A stretch of DNA of 64,000 nt from Nepenthes gracilis (Eukaryota > Streptophyta > Magnoliopsida > Caryophyllales > Nepenthaceae): positions 13,289,030-13,353,029 of the forward strand of contig BSYO01000030.1 in the NCBI GenBank assembly GCA_033239525.1, read 5' to 3'. The position numbers and the translations under genes are program-made. This document shows positions 12,748 through 24,659 of this stretch, one piece after another. Position 1 is the first letter of the stretch. Every line of letters starts with the position of its first letter. Under the pieces are notes generated by a model that made no database searches, was not told the origin of the DNA, and worked only from the letters and a program-made list of their open reading frames with translations.

Positions 12748-13244
12748 GTTTCCCCTCGAAATTAAATCTCTCTCTCTCTTTTTTTTTAATAAATTTATAA
12801 TTTACTATTTATATATAACTTATTAAAATCGAAAAAATTAAAAATAAATAAATGAAATTAAAATAAAAGAATAATATGTAAGGGGAACGCTGTTCTTGTT
12901 TTGGGCAAAACAATTGAAATCAATAAGCTCTTTATTTATTTGTTTGTTTTTCCTTCCTGGGTTTATGAAATGGATAAGCTTCTACCATGAATTCAACTGT
13001 AATGGAAAAATCTTGCCTCTAGATTGCTATTTCATGGGCGGATCATATTCAAAATGTGTTGCCTAGTTTACGAGATTTAGACATCAGTTTTGTACTTGAC
13101 ACTGAAGATTCTCTTTTTTTTTTTTTTTTCCCAAACCATTGACTTTTAAATCACTGTAAAAATAATCTTACCATTTTAAACTATTTGTAATGTAGGAAAG
13201 AGAAAAGATTGACAAAGTACATATTTTTTTTATGTGTATCTAAG
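12748..13244. other. Downstream flank of the PADRE gene
   Basis: AT-rich sequence with a CT microsatellite near 12770 and AATAAA-like signals near 12788 and 12842, which could serve for 3' processing of the PADRE transcript. No gene is seen. Confidence 0.4.
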
Positions 13245-13490
13245 ATCTGGATAGATGTTTAAATAAGTCAAGTCAAACTTTTGAATTGTTTAATTCGAAT
13301 CCTACCCATTTTATCAATTAACAATACGTAAGAGGATACGAAACTCATTTTTTAATATATTATCTGATATTCAAATAAAAAAATATTTCTACTAGAATAA
13401 AAGATTACAAGGGATTGGGGGTGATTGAATGTGAGAGAGAGTATTAGGATTAGTAAGACTTGGCTTTGTGATTACGAGGATGAGTGGGTG
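13245..13490 (-). repeat. 3' LTR segment of the Tat element
   Basis: It matches 23105-23350 through AAGAGGATA, a GGATT(A/G)GGG block, GAATGTGAGAG/AAATGTGAGAG and CTTGGCTTTGTGATTA. The limits shown are those of the matching part; the true LTR may be longer. Confidence 0.65.
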
Positions 13491-13689
13491 TTGGATATGT
13501 CATTTAAATCAATGTTAGTATTCAAAACGATTTGTTTCCAACTTTAGTTGCCCTTTTCAACTTTAATGTTTCCCTCTTCATTTTAAACCCTAACTGTGTG
13601 TCTTTCTTATTTTATACTTGATAACCAGCCTTCTAATTCCCATGTCTGTTTCATTCTCCATTATATATGACTCATTGTAACACCTCGAA

Positions 13690-15630
13690 GGGTGTCGTCA
13701 ACATTGCTTCCTACCTTTCCATGGATCATGTGTTAGATATTTTAGACCGGTAAGATATTCCATCTCCTATTTCAATTAATATTCTTTCACCTAAGAAAGG
13801 GGTTTGCTTTCCGAGAGATAGTTTCATTTCCATTTATGAGGCTCATATAAAAGATGGCCTTTGAATTCCTTTTGTTGAAAAATTCGTAGAAATAATGGAG
13901 GTTTTAAAAATTTCAATTGCCTATCTCCACTTAAACACCAATAGATTTATTGTGTCACTCTGTATTTTCTTCCATCGATGGGATCTTAGACTAGATACCT
14001 GGATGATAAATGTGGCATCTTAATTTGACTAAGAGAGTAATTGGATATCTCTAACCCTTAGAAAGGGTTTAAAACAAGTGGTGAGAATCCTAAGTCGATA
14101 AATAATTTGAAGGATAGATTCTTCTTTGTTGGGGTTCTCGGCAACTAGGTCCTATCCAATAACTAGAGTGGCGTCAATTTTGCATCTTCTAGTTGGGATC
14201 TTGACAATGAGCATTTCATGACCCAATCTTGAATGGAACTTATTAAGAAAAATACGGCCAAGTTGTGTAAGACTGGTAATTGTTTGCCTAATGATACCTT
14301 GGACAGTATGAATTGGTATGGCATTATTAGAGGATAGGCCGTTATTGACATACTGCCTCATACCTTAAAAAGAAAGAGTGGCAACCTCTTTATCAATTTA
14401 CCTCTTCAAACTAATATCGATTAGCCTAGGGTTGGCATAGCAGCTACTCCAAATCCTCATTTAGATGATGATGAGCTCTTAAGAATTATTAATGCAGTTT
14501 ACATTGAGATGGCTTAGAGGAGTACCAAAGGATCTTTCCTTAAATTAACTCTGGTTTTTGCCCCTTCAACTACCCCATTCTCGGAGGAGGTGCCTGCTTT
14601 CAATTTGGAAGAAGGGATTCCCGTTATCACTTTGATTGAGGACCTAGATTCTTGAGTCCAATCCCTGCATGTGGAGAAGCCGGTCAATGCACCTATTATT
14701 GCTAAATTTGGGACTCTAGCCTTTCCAGGCTCTCCATCATCGAGTGAATTAGTTTTTGTATTTGCTGCAACTAAAGTTTCCACTCAAAAAATGATGTTAA
14801 TGTAGCTAGAGAGTTCCCAGTTTATTCTTTGTTACTCTCTATGGTACCAATGGATTTTGAGGCTTCATAAGGTGTCTTGAATTTTGAGTCTATACTATAT
14901 TGTAAATCATTATTTGTCCTTGTTGGAGACCGTAGTCTACTATGAGTCTTGGCTTGAGAGCATTACCACCACATTCCGCACCAAGAGAGAGTTGTCTAAC
15001 TTAAGAGGTATCATTCGAGGCCTTAATTCCTAGCCACTTATTTGTCATTTAAGTTTTGGCTCAAAACTTTCTTCTTTTACTGTCTTAGAATCAAGTGTGT
15101 TTGATTAAGGATAAGCTAGATAGCTAAAATGCTGAGATTGTGTACTTACCTCAGTCATATGTTGATCTTTATATAGTTTGAGACTTGACATTTAGAGTTG
15201 TAACTGTCAAGACTAAAGTTTTATTTTATTTTATTTTTTTGCGACCAATCAACCAAGCTTGAGAATGAGTTTGTTAAGTGGATGAGTAGGCCTTAGGATT
15301 GTACTGATCAGGCAGCCATCGTAGGAGGCCAGGTCAGCTCACTCAAACACAAGGTTCTCGAGACCGAATGTTGATTGGCAATGACTTCTAGCATTATAGA
15401 GGGATTCTGAGTTGAATATTTACGGCTCTAAAAGTTACTAAGGAGGAGTATCTAACCTAAAGAGGTTATCTCTTTTTTAGACTCACGATTTAAAGATGGA
15501 ATAATTTTCTGTATGAAGATCGTCTCCTTGCTTGTTCCCAATTTTGTGATTGGCTACTTGAATATAGGAACTTTGGAGCTTCCTTAATCTCCGATATTAA
15601 AGATTTTATGAAACTAGGGAGCTCTCAGCA
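13690..15630 (+). pseudogene. Antisense ORF relic, gypsy-associated 'Transposase_28'-like
   Basis: Read on the plus strand, opposite to pol, pieces resemble the plant 'putative gypsy type transposon' family (Pfam PF04195). Visible pieces include GVCFPRDSFISIYEAHIKDGL with a following IPF near 13800, then RFFFVGVLGN-type and NNWSGVNFASSSWD-type segments near 14110-14200 (some positions are stops), and a tail like IFCMKIVSLLVPNF near 15510. The frame shifts repeatedly and many stops intervene, so no protein can be made. The position between integrase and 3' LTR matches the extra antisense ORF reported in some Tat elements such as Grande. The family assignment is from memory of the pattern. Confidence 0.6.
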
Positions 15631-16849
15631 TTCGAGGCCTAGCCCAGGGTACCATCCATAGGATTGTCGAGCTACTTTTATCCCCGAATTTCACAATTCT
15701 TTATTACACTTGTAAATAAGGATAATGTAACTGATTTTCTATCATATATATTCAGATTTGTTGATCCTCAAACATACATTAATATTCTATTCATGCCAAT
15801 TAGGCAATCTTGTCCCCTGAATGTATAGTTATGAAATTTCTTGGACGCTTGATAGTCAGATTATCAGCTAAATCTTTTTATTATCGTTGCTGATTAGGCA
15901 TCCGTAAGATAGCTGACCGTTTTACCACCTGAGCTTTTCAGTTGTTGTCACTAGTTATGCAACCATAAATAGTTGGCTTCATTATTAGCTAAGCCATTTA
16001 ACCATTGTCGTCAGTTTAGTCAAACCCTAATCCTTGATCGTTTGGCTGATCATATATATTACATGAAATGGTTCTTAAAAGGGAATCGAATGTTTGGTTC
16101 TTAAGCCCTTGAGTCCATTGAAATTGTTAGTGTGTGACTACGCTTCGGTCCATATAGTTCTACTAAATCTACATTGTGACCATTCCTTAGATTGACTCAT
16201 TTATAGACAATGTATTCAAATCAACTATCTAACTCAAAGTCGATTGTATTCATATTAATTACATACAAGTATACAAATTGACAGTAAATGATTTAAAAAA
16301 TAGAATTTTATTAACAAAGGGAAAGAACTATAGACATCATACAATCATTTTAAAGTGAAAGATAGGACATAACTCCAAAATTCTAGGCTTACCTTACTAT
16401 TGGTAATATTTATTGAGGTGAAGGATGTTCCAAGTTCGAGTGACCAATTTTTCATTTTAAATACATAGCTTATACATTCCTTTATAAAGTATGGCCAACA
16501 ATAAGAATGGTCTCTCTCAAATTGGGGAGTGTTTATTCTTATGGTTTAGCTTTCCAATTGCTTCGATATTTCTTAATATTAAGTCTCCAACCTCAAAAGT
16601 CCACTCCTTCACTTTCTTATTCTAATAATGAGAAACTCTCTACTAATAGATTGGCAATCAAATTCATGTCATTTTGTAGTTTTCTCTATGAGATCTACAT
16701 TTTGTCTCAAAAAGCTAAAAATTTTGGTTGGAAGTGAAGTTTTTCACTTGGCAACTTGACTATCCTATCACCATTGGGATTACCACTTCTGTTCTCAAAC
16801 AAAAACTGAAGGGTTTTCAAATGGGCTCTCTTAGAGATATTCAGTAAGC
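15631..16849. other. Untranslated spacer inside the Tat element
   Basis: This lies between the antisense ORF relic and the integrase end. I see no domain on either strand. Plus-strand motifs such as GCCATTTAACCATTG resemble text near 23670, possibly untranslated element sequence. Confidence 0.4.
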
Positions 16850-17870
16850 CTATGGAAAGGATGGAAGTTCATCTACTTGGGTGCCTCATATTTTTTTTTG
16901 CTTTATTTTCAACCCATTTATTATTGTTTAGTTCATTATCTCTAATTGTCATTTGTTTTGGGGTAGAAAATTGATATGTAGACCAATCTAATATCTAGGT
17001 TAGTGCAATATTTTGTAAACTTTTATGGGAGAATTAGTACCATTGTCGGTCATTATGACTTTTGGTATTCCAAACCTATACATGATATTTTAACACAAGG
17101 ACTATTGTATTATACTCTATAATCTTACCCAATAGTGATGCTTCTATCTATTTTGTGAACCTTTTGATGGAGAATTGGGTAATATTGTGAACTTTTTTGG
17201 TGAATTAGGTACGATTATCTATTATTATAACCTCCGATATCCCAAACCTATTGATGATATTTTAACACAAGGACTATTGCATTCTACTATCTAATATTGC
17301 CCAATGGTGATACTTCTACCTATTTTGTGAAGTAATCCACCATAACAATGATGAACTTTCTTTGTCTAGTTGTCATTGGGAATGGACCTAGTATATCTAG
17401 CCTTCATTATGCGAATGGCCAGTGGGCCTACAAAGCTTTGAATTTTGTGTGAAATTGTCTAGGTATGTTTCCATAGATTTGATAATTCTAACATTTTATG
17501 ACAAACTCTTTCGCATCTTTTTTTATGGTCGGCTCATAATAACCCTATTGTACAATTTTGAAGACTACATTTTTACCTCCTACATGCTCTCCAAATATGC
17601 TAAGATGCATCTTGTAAAGGGTATAATTGGCCTTCATGAGGGTTAGACAACACATATAAGATATTAAGTAGCCCCTACTTTATAGTATTTCGTCTACGAG
17701 AATGTACCAACTAGCCATTTTTATAATGTGATTTGCCTTTGTTGGGTCATCAGAAAGTACTCCATCTTTAAGGAACCTTTGATATGAGGTCATTTAGGTT
17801 ATCTCATCCAATATTTGAGCATTTTATCTTACTCTTTGATGCTAGGTTTTTGAAGTATTTCTCTTATACC
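16850..17870 (-). pseudogene. Tat integrase relic
   Basis: On the minus strand the order is a degraded zinc-binding region (ASWYILVDEIL, then VGGK and a GYY-PTIKKDAKEFV segment near 17550-17750), then the core with DILGPFPMTTRQRKFIIV near 17340-17400. A tandemly repeated WIEAS...PKVIMTDNGT-like block follows. Stops and frameshifts are frequent. The integrase would insert the cDNA into host DNA; here it cannot be made. Confidence 0.75.
17010..17340 (-). repeat. 172-bp tandem duplication within the integrase core
   Basis: CCAAACCTAT and GATATTTTAACACAAGGACT recur 172 bp apart (for example 17070 and 17242). Each copy encodes, on the minus strand, the segment with the second catalytic Asp neighbourhood (TDNGT-like). 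The copies differ by several substitutions. Confidence 0.75.
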
Positions 17871-18248
17871 CCGAGCATACTATTTCAAACAATCGGATAT
17901 TGCCATCTTGAAAAGTTGATTAGTTTTTCAGTTATCTTCTCTTGAAATATGGATAACATTGACCATATCGAAGGATGTCAAGAGACATTGTATCTTGTGG
18001 AGGTATTTTGCTAGGTAGGGTTGGATATTTCAAAGTTAGCTAGTATTTCTTAACTACCAACTCAATATCACTATAAAAACCAAAAACTTGGTGGAACATT
18101 CTTTAGCTAGCTCCAAACCTATTACAAAAATATCATATTTTGCCACATTGTTCATGGCTTGAAACCCAAACATTATCGAGTATTTGATCTCAAACTTTTT
18201 GGGTGTTATCAATATTGTCTTGGTTCCACTTCCTATCTATGAAGATGT

Positions 18249-19190
18249 TGTTGGTGCAGAAGGGGGTGGCCGGACAATAATATACAGAATCACACAAACA
18301 CAGAGGAGTGAAAAAGAAGAAGAATATAACACTAAGAATTTTATGTGAAAAATCCTTTTCAAATAAGAAAAAATATTACGGGACACTTAATTTACAAATA
18401 AGATCCACTATATGAGATTGGTTATACAAACCATCCGATTACACAAACCCAAGAGAATAAAAATCGAAAAACAGAGCACGAGAAATACAAAGATTTTACA
18501 CTTTGTGTTTTTCTTTTACTCACTACTCTCCTTTTCTTATCTATTTTTCACTCTAACTCCTTCTCATATATTACACATATCTCATACCATGCTTTAAGTA
18601 TACTATATATATATATATACTTCTCCAACAGAACAAGCAACCACCAACTCACCACGGTGATTGTGTGCACAGTTTTCTAAAGTCTATAATGGTGGTGCAC
18701 ACTCTGTCCTACAACAGGTGGCGCATACATGCCACTATAGATTAACTTCTTGTATTCCCAAGAATGATATTTTCTAACTATCCAATCAGTAAGGTCAACT
18801 GTACGCTATTTGGAGAAGACAGCTATTCAATATTTCTATTCTCAACCGGTCAATGCCCTATCGACCGCCTTCTTCACTTGGCCGATCAATGCCCACGTTG
18901 ATCGGTCGGACGTCCTTCTGCAATCCTTGGGCAAAACGCGGCAAGTTCTTATATCTTCAGCTGATCAATATCATGTTGAATGAAATATATAATTTACCGG
19001 TCAACTTGTTGACCGGTTATTTCTGTCCGTCCAAAACTTCTAGTCAACAATATTAACCGGAATTCCTTATATTTAAGCTGTGCATAGTTTGCAAACACAA
19101 GGTCCTCGCACTTTAGTTGTACACAAGGTCATCACACACCGTCCAAGTCTTCCGGCCATTAGGACTTTTATACGAGAGTGACTCCCAACA
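18249..19190 (-). repeat. Solo LTR, family B, minus orientation
   Basis: On the minus strand it starts TGTTGGGAGTCACTCTCG and ends CCAACA. Flanks are GATGT (18244-18248) and GATAC (19191-19195), an imperfect target-site duplication differing by two transitions. It carries the shared hairpin motif at 18337-18381, a (TA)n run at 18604-18619 that could include the TATA region, and several TTGACC W-box cores including a palindromic pair at 18996-19017. It splits the aRNH domain of the Tat element, so it is younger than that element. Confidence 0.75.
18996..19017. promoter_or_regulatory. Palindromic W-box pair in LTR
   Basis: ACCGGTCAAC and GTTGACCGGT are perfect inverted 10-bp arms separated by TT. 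Each arm holds TTGACC, the WRKY-binding W-box core. Binding is inferred from the motif. Confidence 0.5.
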
Positions 19191-19195
19191 GATAC

Positions 19196-19399
19196 TTCGT
19201 CTATGTGCGGGGTCCATGCCGGACACACCCCCTTTATGGTTGTTCTCATGTATTTGTTCATCTCTTCCAAAATTAGAGTTGTTTTAATAATGAAGTATTC
19301 ATCTTTGTGCAGTGTCCATGTAGGACACACCCCCTTTATGGTTGTTCCCATGTATTTGTCCTTCTCTTTCGAGATTAGAGTTGTTTTAATAATGAAGTA
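19196..19399 (-). repeat. 102-bp in-frame tandem duplication in Tat pol
   Basis: Two copies with exactly 102-bp period (GGACACACCCCCTTTATGG at 19221 and 19323). On the minus strand each encodes 34 residues including TTIKGVCP and FIIKTTLI, the linker between the first RNase H and aRNH. Since 102 is divisible by three, the duplication kept the frame. Confidence 0.8.
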
Positions 19400-19429
19400 T
19401 TCGAGGGCTTGACCCTTTATTGAGTGTCA

Positions 19430-20600
19430 TACTCTGTCTCAAACTCATTTGATTCAATGGACCATTTGATCAAGTATTGGAATATTTTAGTTCCTATAAT
19501 GTCCATTTTAATGGTTGATCGGTTAAGGCCATGATCTTGTGGGCCTAAAATACAATTGAAGCTTCTTGAAGACTAAGGCCAAAACAACCTTCTTTGCTTG
19601 AGAATATCGAGCCTTCATGTCTGATAAGATCTTACTAATACAATATATTGGTTACCGAAAACTTGTCTTTTTTCTAACTAGAATGATATTAAAAGTTATT
19701 TCTGAGATAGCTAGGTAGAGATATAACTTCTCACACTCCTTTGGACAAGTTAGTAGAGGTGGATTTGCCAGATATTCTTTTGACTCACGGAAAGTTTGTT
19801 GGCACTCCTATATTCATTAAAGATCGTTTGCCTTTACTCCTATTAATGCCTTGAATAATGAGAGATATCTTTTGATAGACGTGGCTAGGAGTTGAAATAG
19901 TGTGGTGAGTCTTATGGTTAGCCTCTAGATTTTTTTAATAAGTTTGAGGTGGCTCTGTATTCATAATTGCTTTGATCTTCTCCGGATTTAGTTCTATTTT
20001 CCATTATGAGACAATAAATCCAAGAAGCTTAATGGAAGTCACCCTAATGATATACTTAGTTGGGTTTAATTTCATTTGGTTTGCCCTGAGTACTTCAAAT
20101 GTCTCAACTAGTTCTTAAACATGGTTGTCGACTATTATACTTCTAACTAGTATGTCGTTAACATATATTTTCATATTTTTTTTCAATCTAACACTTGAAC
20201 ATTTTGTTCACCAACCTTTGGTATATTGCTCCAATATTTTTTAATCCAAATGGCATTACTTTATAACAATATGTTCTTTGATTTATCATGAATGAGGTCA
20301 TTGTCACATCTTTTGGATCTATTTGGATTTGCTTGTATTCAGAGTAAGGATCTATAAAGTTTAATAGTTGATACTTGGATGTCAAATATATCAGTTGGTC
20401 AATCTTTGGCAATGAAAATCTCTCTTTAGAACATGTTTTATTCATATCTATAAAATCGATACACATCATTCACTTTTTATCATTTTTTTAATAAGAACGA
20501 TATTGGATAATCAATCTAGATAGTTTACTTCTCTGATGAATCCTGCATCAGTTAATTTCTTGACCTCTTTGCTAATGATAATGAACTTTTCAATGAAGCA
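19430..20600 (-). pseudogene. Tat reverse transcriptase and RNase H relic
   Basis: On the minus strand the RT opens with a degraded GFIREVNYLD, then CIDFIDMNKTC, LPKIDQL, a DPYSEYKQIQ segment and CYKVMPFGLKNIGAIYQRLVN at about 20190-20470, all typical of Ty3/gypsy. The YVDD region just below is frameshifted. RNase H follows with ESKEYLANPPLLTCPKE-like and LYLYLAISEITFNIILVRK-like pieces at about 19600-19850. It would copy element RNA into DNA but is not translatable. Confidence 0.8.
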
Positions 20601-21999
20601 GTTTTACCGCTTTTGCCCGATTGATCTACACCATGGTATGAGGCATAACTTGTCAACCATCATTTTGTTTTGTACACATGGCATGTTAACTGGAGTACAA
20701 GCAAAAACATTTTAATTATTTTATAAAAACTCAATTAACCTTTTTTTTAGATCTAGACTTAGTGAATTACCGATCTGGGTATATTTACCCAGGTTCAATT
20801 GGTTCAGAGAAATTTAGAGAGATGACTCTTTGGATTGAGCTTGCTGAAGTGAGCACTAATTGTGAAGATCAAATTCTTTGACTAGTTGAGAAGGCACTAG
20901 ACAGTTTATCTATATTAAATAACTTTTTCGATGATTTGGTCTCCTCAGATCTCACCAATCCCATATCTAATTGAGAACTTCATTTTTAGATGTGAGTTTG
21001 AAATGATTACTCCAAAAGTTATTAAGCATGGTTGGCCCAATATAGCACTGTAAGGAGGAGAGATCTACGATTAGGAAAGTTTGCATATTGGATGTCATTC
21101 TTAGGTCTGTCCCTAACACAACTTTTAGTTGTACTATTGTTTTCACTTGGACTATTTTATTGTTTAGTCTATACTATGGACCATCCGATGGTCCCATTTG
21201 GTTGCTTTTAAGATCTAGCTTAATGAATATATCAAAGTAGATAATATTTCTTGAATTTTTACTATTAAGAAAGATTTGTTTTAATTGATAATCACAAACT
21301 CCGTTGAAAACCACTGCAAATATAAAAAGAGGATCAAAATGGAGATAGATTATTTGTACCATGTCATCGTTATAAAAACAAATGACATCATTTTCTATTC
21401 ATAGTTTCCATCTTTTGCTTGTAGAAGTCTTCTTAGGATGATTTAATGCCTCGCTGTTGGGGGGCTTATTGAAAGCATATTTATTACTCTGGCTATCATT
21501 CAATTCCATGGTTGCTTTTATTGCTCCTCATTTTTATTATTACTTGGGATGGACCTAGGGTTTTATGAATATTTATTGAAATATTCCTTTTGTATTAGAG
21601 TCTCATTTTATTTTTTTAGTATTCGATAGTCATCAGTAATGTGTCCTAGATATCAATAGTAGAAAAAATACTTAGACTGATTAACTTCTTTCGAATTATT
21701 CACCAGTTTAGGCTATCTTAAGAATTTTTCGTTCCATATCTATATTAGAACATTTGTTTATGTATTATTTTGTGGTATGAAGTTTAGCTATTTGTATTCT
21801 TTATGTATTTCTTACTCGACTCTCTTTATGTTTTATGATATTGTGCAAAAGAGTTGTTGCTATTTCTCTTCTTTCTAGCATTGACACTAGCTGGTGCCAA
21901 TAATCTAAGCAATTTGGCTGTTTTGCTTTGTTATTGCCCACAATGTATGCTTAGGTGGTAGTTTTTATGTTTAGAAAAAACTTTGATTTCTACTAGACT
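20601..21999 (-). other. Tat internal region, protease expected but not resolved
   Basis: This lies between gag and RT, where the aspartic protease belongs. I could not find an intact DTG/DSG signature. Sequence is AT-rich with stops in all frames. Confidence 0.35.
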
Positions 22000-22480
22000 A
22001 AATATTTAAAAAAGTTACTATGTTTAATTGTAGCCATGAAGGCATTTAGTTTTACTTCATTAATGAGCTTTGAGATACCCATCACATTAGCATTCTAACA
22101 TGGTGATAGGGCTACTTTTCTTCCATCCAGTTGGAGGTGAATTATGATAGAAACTAGTTTTCCAACCTCTAAAAGGATCAAATGTAACTTGGTCCTAACC
22201 TATAGAATAAAATTCTTGCGTATCCTTTTAATGTTAAAGGGAAAAAGAAGTATAATGCAACATCCTCCATGTATTGGAAGACTCGTAGCATTTGAAAATG
22301 GTTTAGATGATCCATTTGATCAGTACTTCTATTATAGGGTTAAATATTAGTATTTTAAATTTATGAGGAGTCAGTACCTCTTGATCTCCAAGATAAATGT
22401 TGTACAATCTAGTTTGATTGTCCGGCTATCAGTTTTTTTCTAAAAACCCGTTGTTCATTTTGTTTTATTCTCTCATTCAC
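22000..22480 (-). pseudogene. Tat gag relic
   Basis: Minus-strand pieces include DDPFDQ/DPSDHLNHF-like text, MLRVFQYMEDVALYF, FPLTLKGYARILFYRLGPS and a following SF-RLENQFLS segment. This order is the Retrotrans_gag (PF03732) pattern of Tat elements, the capsid-like protein that packages element RNA. Stops and frameshifts break it. Confidence 0.7.
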
Positions 22481-23104
22481 TTTAGTTGTGGATGCAATTC
22501 TTTTAGTATTGCAGAATATTTTTAATACATGTGATACTTGCTTAACCAAGAGAGTTTTAAGCATGCTGTTGTATGACCTTTCCTCCCAATATGATGGGCA
22601 TTCAAAATATTAGGTATACCATTGATTTAGTTGCATGGGACTTTCTTCTTTGCCTTCAACATTCAGGCATCATTCAAGTCAAGAGGCATTAGTGCGATGG
22701 GTTGCCTTAAGAGCCACAGAAATCTTTGGACGATGATGGGCTTCCTTCAAGATAACCTATTTTTGCTCTAAATTTTTTTTTAACGTTGATACTTGTTAGT
22801 GTAGGGCTGCCGCCTTGCACATTTGCCCCATTGGAAATTCAAAATCTAGGACATGTTGATTTAGGCTGTCAGGGCTTTGACATCTGGACTCGCGGGTGAG
22901 TGATCGTCTTCGTAGCTACCCTCTATTGGGTTGAGGCCACGAGACACAACGTCCTTTGGTGGTTGGCTTGCTAGTCTTTGTGCAATGTATTCACTATTTT
23001 GCTTTGTTGAAAGTGTGAATCATTTATAGGCAAGTGAATTCTCAATCGGATTGGGACAAATGGCTTGATTATCTTCCCACAAGCAACACTAATGACACAT
23101 ACCA

Positions 23105-23350
23105 TAGATCTGAATATATGTCTAGATAACCCTAGTTGGACCCTCAAACTATTTAATCCAAATCCTATAAACCACAATAATTAATAAGTGGTAAGAGGAT
23201 ATGAGAGTCATTTCTCAATATATACTATGATATTTAAATTAAAAATTTTTCAATGAGAATGAATGATTATAATGGATTAGGGATGAGTAAATGTGAGAGT
23301 AAGTTTTGGGATTAAGAGGACTTGGCTTTGTGATTATGGAAAGACATAAG
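23105..23350 (-). repeat. 5' LTR segment of the Tat element
   Basis: Diverged partner of 13245-13490 at the upstream (high-coordinate) end of gag. A primer-binding site just below could not be identified with confidence. Confidence 0.6.
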
Positions 23351-24659
23351 TATATTGAGGCTATATTTACCTTTGGATTCAGATCCCTTTTGATTGAGTA
23401 CAACTAGCCTATTTATTATTTTGTTACTAATTAGTATGGCCTTCTGGAAGTGGCATGATTACTCATCTATTGTGGCATTACGTTGGTTGAAGATTCAACT
23501 ATTGTACAATTTTTGTATTTGCTTACTAGTTAATGGGTATTATTTAATAGCTGTAATTGTATGTCTAATATAACTATTTATTTTTTGATTTATATAACCG
23601 TTCGTCAGAATTTAATATAGGCTATTAAGTGCCTTTGCCTTTAATATTTTTGGCCATTCAACCATTTAGCCAATTGAAGGGTCAGATATTAGGATAAATT
23701 TTTAGTTCTCTTCCATTTCAAGCCAAACAACTTGATTACTTTATATTTCTCTACAAGCTTGCAATCTGTGGGCCCCTATTTTACTGGGCCGTGTTAGTTT
23801 TATTTAAGATCATACTAAATAATTTTATACCTTTTCAAATTAAAAATAGGTTACGCTTATCTATTGTTAGGAAATTTTAAAATAAAAGTAAAAATATTTG
23901 AACTGGCATGATTATAGATAATATATTTGTTTGAATTAATATAGTTGTTAGAGTGGAGTTTATTTCAAGGACACGTATCCCTTTAGAAATGCCAATAAAT
24001 ATGACCATTCAACAATAATATAAATAAGCACAATTGTTAAGAACATACATGTGACATATCAACGACAAATATTTAGGGTGAGCATGTGGCGCTTTTGTAG
24101 CATTTAAAAATTATCTTTAGTGTTTTTTTTTTTCCTAAATTAACTTAATTTTGAGCTGTTATTTTACTAATTTAATTTTTAACCATCATTTCATTAGACA
24201 TATAATTCTTGTCTATATATAGATATTTGAGTATGTTTTAAAGAAAAATTGAAAAATTGAAAAAGACAACACTAAACCATATATTCTGTGAAACTATTTA
24301 TTTAAGAAAATAATTCTTAGTATTAGGCAATTATAACTCGTTAAATTTTTAAATTTGATTTTACGAGTATAAAATATAGTTAAATAAAATTTTATTTTAT
24401 CATCGAGTTACTTTTAGAGGAGAATCATACTACCTAAATTAAAATAATAATAATAATAATTATATAAATAATCTAAATTAGAATATATTAATAATCTAAT
24501 TTAAAAAAAATATTATATATATTTTAATCTATATATGTAGCATAAATTAGAAGATACTGATATTCCAAGTTAAAAAGGATATAATATTTCTCTTTTAAGC
24601 TTAAGATAACTTCAAAGAGACCAACTTGACTTTGGAAATTAGATTAATGTGGTGAATAC
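23351..24659. other. AT-rich interval between elements
   Basis: No gene is recognised. Part may be outer LTR or flank of the Tat element. The segment at 24430-24600 is a diverged copy of the sequence that flanks the complete copia element at 34635-40306. Confidence 0.45.
24430..24600. repeat. Diverged copy of the copia integration-site sequence
   Basis: It resembles 34540-34634 followed directly by 40312-40345: TTATATAAATA, GTCTAATTTAAAAA/ATCTAATTTAAAAA, AAATTAGA and GATATAATATTT occur in the same order. It therefore looks like a paralogous empty site of that element. Confidence 0.45.

Larger units (their letters stand above)
17870..19235 (-). pseudogene. Tat second RNase H (aRNH) relic, split by a solo LTR
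   Basis: The domain begins on the minus strand at WTPHIDEVS near 19200-19235. It is broken by the LTR at 18249-19190 and resumes below 18245 with segments like FGFQAMNNVAKYD, GLELAKECSTKFLVF and a final VIHISRED near 17930. This is the extra archaeal-like RNase H typical of Tat elements. Several stops are also present. Confidence 0.75.
13245..23350 (-). mobile_element. Decayed Tat-lineage Ty3/gypsy retrotransposon
   Basis: Diverged LTR segments lie at both ends (13245-13490 and 23105-23350, same orientation). Between them, read on the minus strand, come gag, RT-RNase H, a second RNase H and integrase. A plus-strand ORF relic sits between integrase and the 3' LTR. A second RNase H and an extra ORF before the 3' LTR are hallmarks of Tat elements. 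Every coding part is broken by stops and frameshifts. A later solo LTR sits inside it at 18249-19190. The outer LTR limits are approximate because terminal TG/CA and a TSD could not be fixed. Confidence 0.8.
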
